NCBI RefSeq assembly: GCF_028476545.1
Contig: NW_026732312.1
Coordinates: forward strand, 342,501 to 406,500
Origin: Physella acuta
Lineage: Eukaryota > Mollusca > Gastropoda > Physidae
Reading direction: 5' to 3'
Length of the DNA: 64,000 bases
Part shown: positions 27,113-38,493 of the stretch, piece by piece
Layout of the letters: each line of letters starts with the position of its first letter
How positions within the stretch are numbered: position 1 is the stretch's first letter
Notes under the pieces: model-generated
Told to the model about the DNA's origin: nothing
Databases searched by the model: none
The model's input: the letters and a program-made list of their open reading frames with translations, nothing else
Translations under genes and position numbers: made by a program

Positions 27113-27118
27113 TTTATT
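27113..27118 (-). terminator. Candidate poly(A) signal of the clathrin-like gene
   Basis: AATAAA on the minus strand 1.3 kb beyond the stop at 28444. Confidence 0.5.
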
Positions 27119-28443
27119 GAAACACAAAATGTCTAACAGACAAGAAATGTTCATTTATACCCCCCTACCCTTCTTAAATAACAATTTAAAATGAGGTTAC
27201 ATAACTCAGTTTTATGCTACAAATATTGCACCTGAAAAAAAAAAAGACCAATAAATTCAAGATTATCACAGCAGCAACCAAAAAAAATCTTTAAATGAAC
27301 ACAACATCAAATCTACTTCAACTACTTAGCTACAACAGTCATGCATAAGTATACCATCAACAGTTAACTGTTTTAAACATGCAAATGCTGGTAATGACAT
27401 CAAAAGAGAAAGCATATAGCACCAATACATAGGTCTACATCAAAGAGATTCTTATTTACATATTTTGTTTCAGCTATTTTTTTTTCCAAATCATATTTTT
27501 TAATCAAGATGGCAGCTTTGTAGCTAGTTAAAAAGTATCACCTAATTAACAGCCAACAATAAATAACATGTAATTTTTGTAATTAGATAATTTAAAACCT
27601 AAATTAGAACATCAAAATTTTAAAATGTGTGATAAAATATTCATTAAAAGTAAATCTCAGAACTTAAATAATTTTCTTTATAAAGAAATTACATAAAATG
27701 AAATTGGTCTCAATATTTCAGCTTTTAATCGGTAAAAGAGTTTTGAAAATTTTCTTAACTGGCTGTCACATACAATCACAGCTGTACAAAAGTCAGAGGG
27801 CCATACTTGAAACATGGGGACCACAATAAACATTGCTCAAGATCTTTAACTTGATATAAATAAGTATCACAACTTTTACAAGGACCTTTTAAATTTTATA
27901 TCACTGTAACAGTATAGATATCCTGGTAAATTTGTGCTTAAATAAAAGATAAATTTGATGTATAATTATAATCAATTCAGTACCAACATTTCTTTAAAGA
28001 AAAATGTGTAAAATGATAAATAAAATAGCTCAGTGCATTGATGTCGATGGTGGGACCAAAACATTATGGTACAAATATAGGAAGTCTCTGAAAGACAGGT
28101 TTTATGTACATCATGTGACCAAAAAAGTTGTCCAGTACATGGGGAGTAAATATGTAAGACAAGTTAGTGTAAAAAGGGGTGCATTAAAACAACTGGACTC
28201 ATTTCATTTAAGTAGCTAAAGATGACTATATTATAAAATATAGCTTGATAGAGTAAACTAAAGGGGTTTTCAAATTTTTCCTGACTTAATCTAAAAGGTA
28301 ACTTCCAAATCTTTCACTAGACGATACAAGATTAGATGTTTACTGCTGTACACAACTATATAGCAGAAGCCAATAAACAAGATGGGAGATATAGGGATAT
28401 AGACAACCCTGCTAATACTGATAGGGCTTAAAGCTGGAGGCCA
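27119..28443 (-). other. Probable 3' UTR of the clathrin-like gene
   Basis: No further clathrin-like exon could be found here in any frame. The plus-strand 71-codon frame at 28004-28219 is antisense to this UTR and shows no domain. Confidence 0.5.
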
Positions 28444-31400
28444 TCAAGGGCAGATAACTTTTTCAAACCGGTTAGCCCTGTAGGCTGTCTTGACTTGCTC
28501 TCTTAAGAAAGAAATGAATCCATCCTTCTTTAGGTCCACTGTGATCACCTGCAACATATGTTGATTGGTTAGAAAATACTTTGGACAATGTATCAATGAA
28601 GGTGAGAAAAAAATCAAAGAATAAATGTAGATTATTTCAATTAATTTATTGGCCTGGACTAGCTTATGTTGGCATTCAATAAATTAATTACATGACATAA
28701 AAGAAGGTTGAGAGAATGTTCTAGCTTATGTTAACATTTAACAGGTTCACATTTAGCAAATGTGGTCTGACTAGCCTAAAAATTTAGCATACAGTGGGGG
28801 GCCAGATTCCCCCAGTTTAGGTTAGAAGAAATAATTACCTGTCCTCCCCGTGTGATGGCCAGAATACCCTGTGAGTTTGTGTTGAGCGCAGCAGCAAAGA
28901 TGACATCTACAGCCACACGTGTGCAGCACAGACACATGGCCGTCTCCATGTCACACATGTACAGGTAGCCGTACTTGGTCACAACAAACAAAAGCCCATA
29001 GTCAACAGATATCTAGAGAAACAAAAAGCCATTAGTCAACAGATATCTAGAGAAACAAAAAGCCATTAGTCAACAGATATCTAGAGAAACAAAAGCCAAT
29101 GGTCAACAGATATCTAGAGAAACAAAAGCCTATAGTCAACAGATATCTAGAGAAACAAAAGCCCATAGTCAACAGATATCTAGAGAAACAAAAGCCCATA
29201 GTCAACAGATATCTAGAGAAACAAAAGCCCATAGTCAACAGATATCTAGAGAAACAAAAGCCTATAGTCAACAGATATCTAGAGAAACAAAAGCCTATAG
29301 TCAACAGATATCTAGAGAAACAAAAGCCTATAGTCAACAGAGATCTAGAGAAACAAAAGCCCATAGTCAACAGATATCTAGAGAAACAAAAGCCCATAGT
29401 CAACAGATATCTAGAGAAACAAAAGCCTATAGTCAACAGATATCTAGAGAAACAAAAGCCCATAGTCAACAGATATCTAGAGAAACAAAAGCCCATAGTC
29501 AACAGATATCTAGAGAAACAAAAGCCCATAGTCAACAGATATCTAGAGAAACAAAAGCCTATAGTCAACAGATATCTAGAGAAACAAAAGCCTATAGTCA
29601 ACAGATATCTAGAGAAACAAAAGCCTATAGTCAACAGAGATCTAGAGAAACAAAAGCCCATAGTCAACAGATATCTAGAGAAACAAAAGCCCATAGTCAA
29701 CAGATATCTAGAGAAACAAAAGCCTATAGTCAACAGATATCTAGAGAAACAAAAGCCCATAGTCAACAGATATCTATAGAAACAAAAGCCAATGGTCAAC
29801 AGATGTCTAGAGAAACAAAAGCCCATAGTCAACAGATATCTAGAGAAACAAAAGCCCATAGTCAACAGATATCCAGAGAAACACAAGTTAAGTGGATCTT
29901 TAGAGAATTAACATTACTTACACAAAATTAAATTTGAAGATTACAAAAACAATACAAAAAAGTAACTTAAAGGACAATAAAAAAATGTAAAGATTATTTC
30001 TAATAAAAATAGTAGCCTTCAACTTGCAGGTGTTGCCAACAAAGCTAAATCAATTTTCATTCCAGAATAGCAAAGGTATAGTAAGTTAGACTTAAGTAAC
30101 ATGTAATTTAATTTTTTTTTACCTGCAAAGAAATGGGGAAGTCATAGCGCTCAAGGTCATCCAAGAAATGAAGGTGATCATAAGAATTTCTCGGGGCGAA
30201 GTTGCCAGTTTTGTAGGGCCCAAGCTCAATAACATGCACCTTTGAGGAAAATCAAATTGAATAGATAGAAGTAGAAACATTATTTTCACCCCTATCTTCA
30301 ACTTAAGCATGTAGCAACAATGGCAGATGTTCCAATACTATCCATCATGTAGCAACAACTACCTTCCCTAGCATGTAGCAACAAAATTAGGTGTCCCTAC
30401 CTTCCCTAACATGTAGCAACAAGACCAGGTGGTTCCTACCTTCCCTAGCATGTAGCAACAAGACCAGGTGTCCCTACCTTCCCATGATCCTGAGCCTCTC
30501 TAGAGCTGACACACATGACAGTAGAGGGGTAGGGGTTGCCAGGAAAGTGATAGGTAGAGAAGCAGACGGCGTGGGCGGTGATACACTGGGTGATGTCCTC
30601 ATCTCTGTTGTACAGCTGGGTCACTCCTGATATTCTTTCATCCTTAATGAGGCAATAAGAAAATATTAGAACTTTGTTTCATTATACAAAATTTCTATTT
30701 TTTTGTTTTTAGGATTTAGTAAAAAACAAATTTGGTATAGCAGCATTTACAGAACAAATACATTTTTTATTTAATAGATGCAAAAGTTAGAAAAGTTGTT
30801 AAGGAAACTAAACAAAAATATTTTGAGAAACATGGCATCCTTTATGCTTAAGATTAGCACTATTACAGTAGGGAAAAATCTACCTACAAACAAGCCATAG
30901 TAATCGGAGTCCTATACTTTTTTATTAGAATTCATAAAACTTTAAATAAAACATAAAATGAAACTTTAAAAAACCCAACTTTAAAATGCTTTTTGAAAAA
31001 AAAAAACTAATGAAATTAAATATTCACCAACTCTTTTAGTAGAAGGTTTTGTTGAAAAAATAATCTGCAATTTTATAATAAGCTTAAATCAGATAATAAA
31101 GTGTTAGCAAAATATAAGCTTTATATTAACTTTTTTGCTACAGTGAACTTGAAAATAACCTGTTTGATAATTCTAAAAATGACCCATTAATTCAATATAC
31201 CTCAGATGTAAGTCTAAAATAACCTGTTTAATCCTACATACAAGTCTAAAAATGACCCATTAATACAACATACCTCAGATGTAAGTCTAAAATAACCTGT
31301 TTAATCCTACATACAAGTCTAAAAATGACCCATTAATACAACATACCTCAGATGTAAGTCTAAAATAACCTGTTTAATCCTACATACAAGTCTAAAAATG

Positions 31401-34400
31401 ACCCATTAATACAACATACCTCAGATGTAAGTCTAAAATAACCTGTTTAATCCTACATACAAGTCTAAAAATGACCCATTAATACAACATACCTCAGATG
31501 TAAGTCTAAAATAACCTGTTTAATCCTACATACAAGTCTAAAAATGACCCATTAATACAACATACCTCAGATGTAAGTCTAAAATAACCTGTTTAATCCT
31601 ACATACAAGTCTAAAAATGACCCATTAATACAACATACCTCAGATGTAAGTCTAAAATAACCTGTTTAATCCTACATACAAGTCTAAAAATGACCCATTG
31701 ATACAGCATACCTCAGGTGTATGTCTTAAAAAACCTGTTTGATCCAGCAAATAAGTCTAAAACATACCTCAGGTGTAAGTCCTGTTAGGGCCAGCCACCT
31801 AAGACTTGGGTCACCTTTGTAGCCAACAATTTCTGTAAATGCCAGTCTGTTGTGGCGGACAAAAATCTGCTCTGGGGTTGTGGCAGCTGGGGATGAAAAA
31901 CAAAAGACTTCTGCACATGTGTCTGTGATCATCACTTACAGCTGTTCCATACTGCTGTCATGTGGTGCAGTGATGTGGTGCAGGGATGTGATGCAGTGAT
32001 ATGATGCAGTGATGTGATGTGATGCAGTGATGTGGAACAGTGATGCAGTGATGTGATGCAGTGATGTGGCACAGTGATGCGGCGCAGTGATGTGATGCAG
32101 TGATGTGGTGTAGTGATGTGGTGCAGTGATGTGGTGCAGTCTTCTTCTTCGTTCTTAATTGAGAATATGGTGGAGGATTTAGACAACAAGTCCAACTTGA
32201 ATAAACCAGACTGTGGTCTCCAGATCAGCAGGTGCCCCATGTAATATTTCCCTGAGTGGGGTGAGCAGGGGCCAGTGTCTGACTTGAGCCTGATGTGGTG
32301 CAGTGATGTGGTGCAGTGATGTGGTGCAATGATGTGATGCAGTGACGTGGTGCAGGGATTTGGTACAGTGATGTGGTGCAGAGATGTGATGCAGTGATGT
32401 GGTGCAGTGATGTGATGCAGTGATGTGGTGCAGTGATGTGATGCAGTGATGTGGTGCAGTGATGTGGTGCAGTGATTTGGTACAGTGATGTTGTGCAGTG
32501 ATGTGGTGCAGTGATGTGGTGCAGTGATTTGGTGATTCACCAGTTGAGACCTGTAAACTATTCTGGGAAAAGATAAAAACCCACACTCTCACTTGAAACT
32601 ACAGAAAGTTAATTTATATAAATTAAGTTGACAAATAATAATAATATTTAAGTTTAGTCAATCCGTTTTTATTAATGACAGTAAAGTATTTAAATATTTA
32701 TAGTAACTTTGTTTATTTTAAAGAGATATTTTGATTTCTATATTAATCAGTTCTGATGTTTTAGTGAAATTATGAATTGATGTGAGTAAATGATTGAAAA
32801 TATTATTCACTGTAAATATAAAGCAAAATATAATCTATAAAATATATTTTAAAAATGTTATTGGGGCCAGTAAATATTCTGATTAGCTCAGGTAAAATCA
32901 AGACTATCTAACAATATATGGGATATTTGTGGTGATGGAAATGGAAGAGTTATCCATGAGCTAAAAAGTAACCAATTAAAGGTCAAAGGGGGATAAATAG
33001 GATGGGAACATACTCAACATAATTTAACAAAATATTTGGGTTTCTTTCAGATATTTTTCTATACGGGGGGGGGGGGGGGGGGGGGGGGGAGTACTTTAAA
33101 CTTTCAGGGGCTGTGACAATAAAAGAAACACTGAAACTATTCTTTATGTGTTTAGAAAAAAATTAAACTTAAAATCTGACTTCACTCTATAACCTCACTT
33201 AGAATACAAACTGACCTTCTCTTTCATTGATACTCCAATGGTACACAGCAGAGTCTGTTACCATGGCGATGACATCAGCTGTTAACCATGTCCAGAAGAT
33301 CACAGGCTCATGAAACTTGACTTTGTTGACCAGCTCTTTTGTGTCCAAGTTAAAAACTTCAAATCTTAGACCAGCTGTGAAAGACAAGATGTTGAATTAC
33401 ATGAGAAGCTTTTCTAACAGACAGGCAAGATAAGTGGCTTATCAAACCTGAACGTAGGGACTGAAATTTAGAGTAGAGTTAATCTGAATCTGTGATTAGT
33501 GGTAAATCACATGATGGAGGGACAGAGTAGCAGCTGTTTTATGACTAGAAATGCAATGACTTTAAGGCAGCCAGCAGCCTAAATCCAGAGAGTCATGTAA
33601 ACAATCACAACCTCTTAACTGTACCATACTCATCTGATTTGCACAATATTAATCATGTATGCCCCTCCACTAACTACACTGCTAACCTTTTAAAGCAATC
33701 CTGGGATAGACAGGGTTCATCAGCACTGAGTCAGCACTAGTAGAGCCTGCATAGGATATTGTGCCTTCTATTGGACTTAACACGGTCACCTGCAGCAAAG
33801 ATTTAAAACATAGTTTTATTTCACAAGAAATAAACACTTTCAAAACCCAATTGCAGATTGAGTAGATCACTAGACTCATATTAATTGTGTGACTAGTACA
33901 AAAGTATGCAGACCCAGTTAAGCCACTTATTATTAAACATATAGTCTGCATGTAAAAGCCATAATAAAATTGAAAATAAACTAACCACTGCTCTTTTGGC
34001 TGAAAAGTCTGAACGACTATCATGACGAACTGCAATCCATTTATCTGAGGTCATGGTCACTCTAGACCAGGTGACCTGGTCAATAGGGATTCCAATATGG
34101 GCAAGCTGAAAAAAGTCACATTATCCCCTTTATGGTTCAATATGACATGAGTATTAGTACATTTAAAAAAAAAATCTTATTCAAATCAAATACAGTTCTA
34201 ACATCTATCAGTGTTAAATTTTGTAATTTCAACATGAACATCAAAAAATTTTAATTTTGAAATAATTTTAAAAGAAGTTTTAAAATAGACTTAAATAGTT
34301 AAGTAGTCTTAATTACATTTTTTATGCAAAACAAAGAATTGTTATTTTAAAACTGGGTTTTCTATACCTGTACAAGTTCATTGATAGTGATAGGAGGCCC

Positions 34401-34460
34401 TCTACCAGAATCATCAGAACCAACAGATGAACACACTAACTCTAAAGGTGGACCTTCCAT
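28444..34460 (-). CDS. Clathrin heavy chain terminal-domain-only protein
   Basis: Coding exons: 34460-34368, 34105-33986, 33789-33687, 33374-33216, 31886-31768, 30642-30478, 30239-30123, 29012-28839, 28548-28444; continuous frame, 384 aa. The whole length aligns by eye with residues ~1-365 of clathrin heavy chain (human total 1675): MTSDKWIAVR against MESDKFICIR, VTDSAVYHWS against VTDNAVYHWS, LRWLALTG against QKWLLLTG, VVTKYGYLYMCDMETAMC against LITKYGYIHLYDLETGTC. In clathrin this part is the seven-bladed propeller that binds adaptor clathrin-box peptides. The last exon adds only VITVDLKKDGFISFLREQVK and ends in TGA, so the linker, legs and trimerisation domain are absent. The protein is divergent and is probably a paralog rather than the housekeeping gene. 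It could bind adaptors without building lattices (inference). Three of its splice sites abut tandem arrays that copy them. Confidence 0.85.
29013..29885. repeat. 33-bp array copying the exon 8 splice acceptor
   Basis: About 26 units of AACAGATATCTAGAGAAACA plus AAAGCCCATAGTC. On the gene strand each unit reads TTTGTTTCTCTAG/ATATC followed by TGTTGACTATGGGC, the same acceptor and first ~24 coding bases as exon 8 (starts 29012). Unit length is 33 bp, but in the exon frame the unit contains TAG. Confidence 0.97.
30306..30485. repeat. 38-39-bp array copying the exon 6 splice donor
   Basis: Units of CATGTAGCAACAAGACCAGG plus TGTCCCTACCTTCCCTAG. On the gene strand each carries GGGAAG/GTAGG like the true donor of exon 6 (exon ends 30478); copies of the site lie at about 30440, 30401 and 30362. 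Confidence 0.9.
30643..31200 (-). other. Part of intron 5 of the clathrin-like gene
   Basis: Plain AT-rich intron between exon 6 and the 73-bp array; no feature seen. Confidence 0.6.
31201..31775. repeat. 73-bp array copying the exon 5 splice donor
   Basis: Seven near-identical 73-bp units beginning CTCAGATGTAAGTCTAAAAT at 31201, 31274, 31347, 31420, 31493, 31566 and 31639, then a shorter variant at 31712 that runs into the real exon. On the gene strand each reads GACTTACATCTGAG/GTATGT, matching the true exon 5 end GACTTACACCTGAG/GTATGT (exon ends 31768). Confidence 0.97.
31960..32540. repeat. GTGATGTGGTGCA array with a SINE-like insert
   Basis: Tandem GATGTGGTGCAGT units of about 13 bp in intron 4. 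32138-32289 interrupts the array with unrelated sequence beginning TCTTCTTCTTCGTTCTTAATT, the reverse of the GAA-rich tail seen on the SINE-like elements at 1131 and 2074. Confidence 0.9.
32541..33215 (-). other. Rest of intron 4, with a MITE fragment
   Basis: AT-rich intron. 33040-33125 is a G-rich MITE fragment (GGTTTCTTTCAGATATTTTTC, a G run of about 24, AAACTTTCAGGGG). Confidence 0.6.
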
Positions 34461-35905
34461 GCTTTGAGTTTTACATCAGTCCAGTGCTACAGCAGCAGAG
34501 AGAGATAAAATATTGAGTTTTAGTTTTTATTGTTAGATCTGTATCAACACCGAAAAAAATTAAAAAAAATAATTTAGCTCCTTTTCAATGTTCAATATTG
34601 AATATAGATCTAGCCTACTGTCGTAAATGTGCTACTTTTACTTAATCATTCTTATTGTCAACTATCATAGACTACTACTAGATCTAGATCTACTACTTAG
34701 TACTACTATTTTTAGGCGCCTTAATTATATATTAAGTAAGTCTAGTTTATTTAAACCTAGATTCTAGATCTAAGTTTAAAAAGTTTAAATAGTTTAAATG
34801 TTAAAGTTAGTGTTTGAGAGAAAGTTTAAGATTGACTTAAGGCCTTAGCCTTATTAGATTAGGCCTTATTGATTAAGTTTGATTCTACTTCTTTTTTATT
34901 TAGGGCCTAGAATCCCTAGATCTAGATCTACTCCTCTAACTAATCTTAGCCAGTCTAACCTAAATCTTAGCCGACTTTTAGCTTACGTCACTTCTTCTTA
35001 CTTTTAATTATTGATTACTTTAACAGTTAATTTTAAATTTAACTTAACTTTTACTTTAGGTCTTCTTACTTAACAGTGTCAGTACACTTAACACAACTAA
35101 CTAACCAGTAACAACAGCCCTACACAATAACACATTACTTCTACTTCTACTACTTCTTCGTCTTCTTGTCTTAGTCTTACTAGATCTATTACACACTATT
35201 CTTAAAATGTCTTAAATAAATCTTAGTCTTACTCAGTCAGTTACTGTTAGATCTACAAAGTTACAGTACAGTTACAAAGTTACACACTCAACAGTCAACA
35301 CTGTTACTAGTGTTACTGTTACAGTTACACAGTCGTCCTCTTATGATGAGCCACTACTCTAGGCCCTAGGCCAGGCTAACTTAACTAACTAGATCTAGAT
35401 CTAGAATCTAGATCAATACTACCAATTGCTAATACTTTAAATACTAGGGTAGGTCCTAGATTTAGACCTAGATCTAGATCTAGGGATAGATCTATTTACT
35501 GTATTTAGATTCTAGATCTAGAAAATCTAGTCTAGATCTAGAATCTAAGAATAGATTTTTACTAATTTTCTTTTGTTGTGTATTTTTTTTAAAACTGAAC
35601 TAACGACCGAAAAGTTAACTGCGTCATAAATACTACCAACAAACATTTTTGGAAGTCTCAACCTATGTTAGGCTATTCCTTTAATTCATTCGCTTTATTA
35701 ATGACGTTGAGGTTCTCTGAATATTAAAAAAAATATGATCCAGACTTCCAATTAAAAATCCGAGATAATGAAATTTAAAAACGACGTAGGCCTACATCTG
35801 TTGTGACATTATCAACTCAAATAACAAAATAACTTTAAAAAATATTGTCATAGAAATGTAGTCTGGATGTTTTTTTCAATGCCAAAAGTAGACATAGGTA
35901 TACTA
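34461..35905. repeat. AGATCTAG-rich low-complexity field upstream of the clathrin-like gene
   Basis: From about 34600 to 35560 the palindromic words AGATCTAG, TCTAGATC and TAGATCTAGATC occur dozens of times among TTAACTTAC/TTACTTC words without a fixed period. The first ~100 bp may be 5' UTR/promoter. Similar words recur at 44740-44960 and 47180-47210. Confidence 0.65.
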
Positions 35906-37494
35906 CAGAGGCGTAGCTAGGGGGGGGCGGGGGGGGCGGCCGCCCCAGGCGCCGACCCTATGGGGGCGCCAAAAGGGGTGGGAAAAATTTTTTAAAGCTG
36001 ATTTTATGCTGCAGTTTTGAATTATAAACTGTCTAAGTTAAGAAATATAATGGCTACACGCATTTACATACTGATTTAACTGTTTTCTATCTTGATTTCT
36101 TAATGTAAAACATATACTCTTAAGAAACAGTGACCGGCAAAACCGCTTTGAAGCTTTTCCTAGATGGGGGGGGGGGGCGCTTTTTCGAGACTTAAAACGG
36201 AAGAATTTACACTAGATTGTTGAGTCGATAAACGTTACCACTATTAAAAGAAACCAATTGTATTAAAACGTATTGTACGATTGTTGAACTGTAAAATACG
36301 TTAGTGACTTTTATCAAGATGGTGCAGGGGGGCGCTTTTAGGCTAAATAAAATAGCAAAATTACACAGGATTCTGAGTAAACAACCTTTAGCTCTCAGAA
36401 AGAAACGAATTGTACTGTGCATTGTATAATTGTGTAACATTTTTTTAAAAAAAAGTTAGTTACGTTAAAAACCGCTCTACAAACTTTGTCCAAGATGGTT
36501 GTGATGAGTGTGTGTGGGGGTGGGGGGGGGGGGCGCTTTTTTCGCTAACAAAAATCGCAAGTATTTGTACTGGATTGGTGAGTAGATAACTCTCTTAACA
36601 CTTAGTAAAGAAACCAAGTGTATTAACGCGTAATGTACAATTTCAATAGCCAGTTTTGTTAAAAAAAAAAGACGCGACTAGTTCTTTGTAAGATTCTTAC
36701 GATTCTCTCAACTTCAACGTGAGAGATCAGATACTTTTGATCAGTGTTTCTTCCAGACTTTTTTCTCCGGGGGGGCACTTGAAATCTTCGGGGGGAGGGG
36801 GGAGGCGGTAAACTTTCTTCGGGGGGGGGGGCGGACACTGTTAAAAGTATATATTTTCTATATATAAATTATATAAATTTCATTTCGTTCGGGGGGGCGT
36901 AAAAATTTTTCCGGGGGGCTTCGCCCCCCCGAAAAGATGCCTGGAAGAAACTGTGTGCGAGAAGGCAGGGCAAATCTGCGAAATCCAAGACTACGAGCTG
37001 TTAACATCCGTTGGATTCCAGTTTGTTTTCTCTAGCTTGTTTTGTCATACCATCAACCAATCAACGAAATACCCATGTCGTATTCCAATGTGAACAATAA
37101 ATATTTCTGATAACTTCTTCTTGTATGTCACTTGTGTGTCCTTACTCTAACAAACTTCGAATCCAATATGTACCATATCACAACAGAGATCGTTCAAAAC
37201 TAGAACATAAAAGGCTGGTCTAAACATATTAGCGTTAGCTACAAACTACCCTCTAACACAGATCAGGCTTATTTTTTTTTACTGACATTACTAATCTTTC
37301 GCAAAAAAAGTTAAACGCATCTTAATGGGAATTAAATTGTCGTAAAGTTTTAAGGAATGAAAATCATACAATGTAATTATTAAACCTTGTCCGGACTGTA
37401 GCATACACGCTTACACACACGCTTACACACACAAATACACTCTTACCCACACACAAGCTTATATATAAACACACTATCACACACACATAATTAT

Positions 37495-37575
<81 letters not shown>

Positions 37576-37641
37576 CGGGGGGGGGGGGGGCGCCAAATTG
37601 AAAGTTCGCCCCGGGCGCCGGGAAGGGTCGCTACGCCTCTG
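35906..37641 (+). mobile_element. 1.7-kb non-autonomous hAT-like element
   Basis: CAGAGGCGTAGCTAGGG to CGCTACGCCTCTG with identical 8-bp flanks GTATACTA (35898-35905, 37642-37649). Inside are three ~170-bp partial repeats carrying AAGATGGTG, a G run and GCGCTTTTT (36160-36660), a nested G-rich MITE, (CA)n, (TA)n at 37517-37573 and the family motif CCCCGGGCGCCGGGAAGGG. No transposase frame. Confidence 0.92.
36742..36955 (+). mobile_element. G-rich MITE nested in the 1.7-kb hAT-like element
   Basis: CAGTGTTTCTTCCAGAC to GCCTGGAAGAAACTGTG, the fullest copy of the family, with GGCACTTGAAATCTTCGGGG, GGCGGTAAACTTTCTTCGGG and CACTGTTAAAAGTATATATT modules. No clear target duplication. Confidence 0.8.
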
Positions 37642-37654
37642 GTATACTATAGAG

Positions 37655-38485
37655 CAGGGGTCTCCAAACTTTTCAGCCCGAGGGCCGCATTAACTATAAA
37701 TTATCAATTCGGGGGCCAGAGCTTCTTCCGTGCATCTCTTTGGGGTGGCGGAGTCCCCCGCTACCCCTCCCAAAATAAATAAATAAAATGTATGTAGAAA
37801 TATATATACACATTTAAAATGCTCCCCCCCCCCCCCTCCCCAGGAGAAAAATTCTGAAAGAAACACTGTCGGGGGCCGACAACACACTCGAGGTCCAAGT
37901 TTGTTCTCCTTGGGCTAACACAAAAACCCACCCGCCATTTTTTGAACTTGTCTCTAAGGAGGTCATTTGCTTGCAATTCAATGACCTCCATTTGCAGTTC
38001 ATCTGGGCAACTGGTTACATTGGCTTCAATTGGGGTTTGAAACAGTCTCACTTCTTCTGCCTTTGAATTCTAGCTAGAAAGCGGCTACTGAAACTGCAGC
38101 TGGAGGTCTTTGATGATCTCGCATGTAAATTATGTGGGGAACACAGCTGTTGCTTCGCCCATGAAGACCTTGCACAGCTGAAAGTGCGTCAAGTTGTTGC
38201 CCTGTACTTGTTCCAAAAACATGGAACAACTGTCCAGCGACTCGTCCATTGCAATTGAAAAATTGCGAAACTTGTCACAATGTTTTCATCAATGTCAGCA
38301 AAACGGAGGGCAATGGTATTTGCGCCCAAAGCTAACATATTCAAATTGTTTTACATTTTCTGGGCAAAGTTCCTCATCCACCTCTAACAAACATTTTTTT
38401 CCGCGAACAAAAAGATCTCCGCAGGCCGGAAGAGAGGACCTCGAGGGCCGCATCCGGCCGGCGGGCCGTAGTTTGGAGACCCCTG
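37655..38485 (-). mobile_element. hAT (Charlie-like) element with decayed transposase
   Basis: CAGGGGTCTCCAAACTTTTC and GTTTGGAGACCCCTG form the ends; CTATAGAG at 37647-37654 and 38486-38493 is a perfect 8-bp duplication. On the minus strand, PDELQMEVIELQANDLLRDK matches the GTF2IRD2/ZBED-type hAT transposase, and SFAIF and other pieces lie upstream in other frames, so the gene is broken and internally deleted. A reversed G-rich MITE fragment sits at 37790-37872. Confidence 0.85.
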
Positions 38486-38493
38486 CTATAGAG

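Noticed and set aside
28004-28219. 71-codon plus-strand frame MCKMINKIAQCIDVDGG
   Set aside because: Lies antisense in the probable 3' UTR of the clathrin-like gene, with no homology I recognise and no splice or promoter context.
29047-29886. Apparent 226- and 279-residue proteins of repeated NRYLEKQKPIV or GFCFSRYLLTM
   Set aside because: The 33-bp unit is a multiple of three, so frames stay open by arithmetic. The array is intronic and copies a splice acceptor.
31932-32592. Frames reading HHCTTSLHHIT
   Set aside because: Translation of the intronic GATGTGGTGCA array interrupted by a SINE-like piece.
37761-38051. Host gene related to GTF2IRD2/ZBED
   Set aside because: The matching peptide lies inside an element with hAT ends and an 8-bp duplication and is broken; it is a transposase relic.
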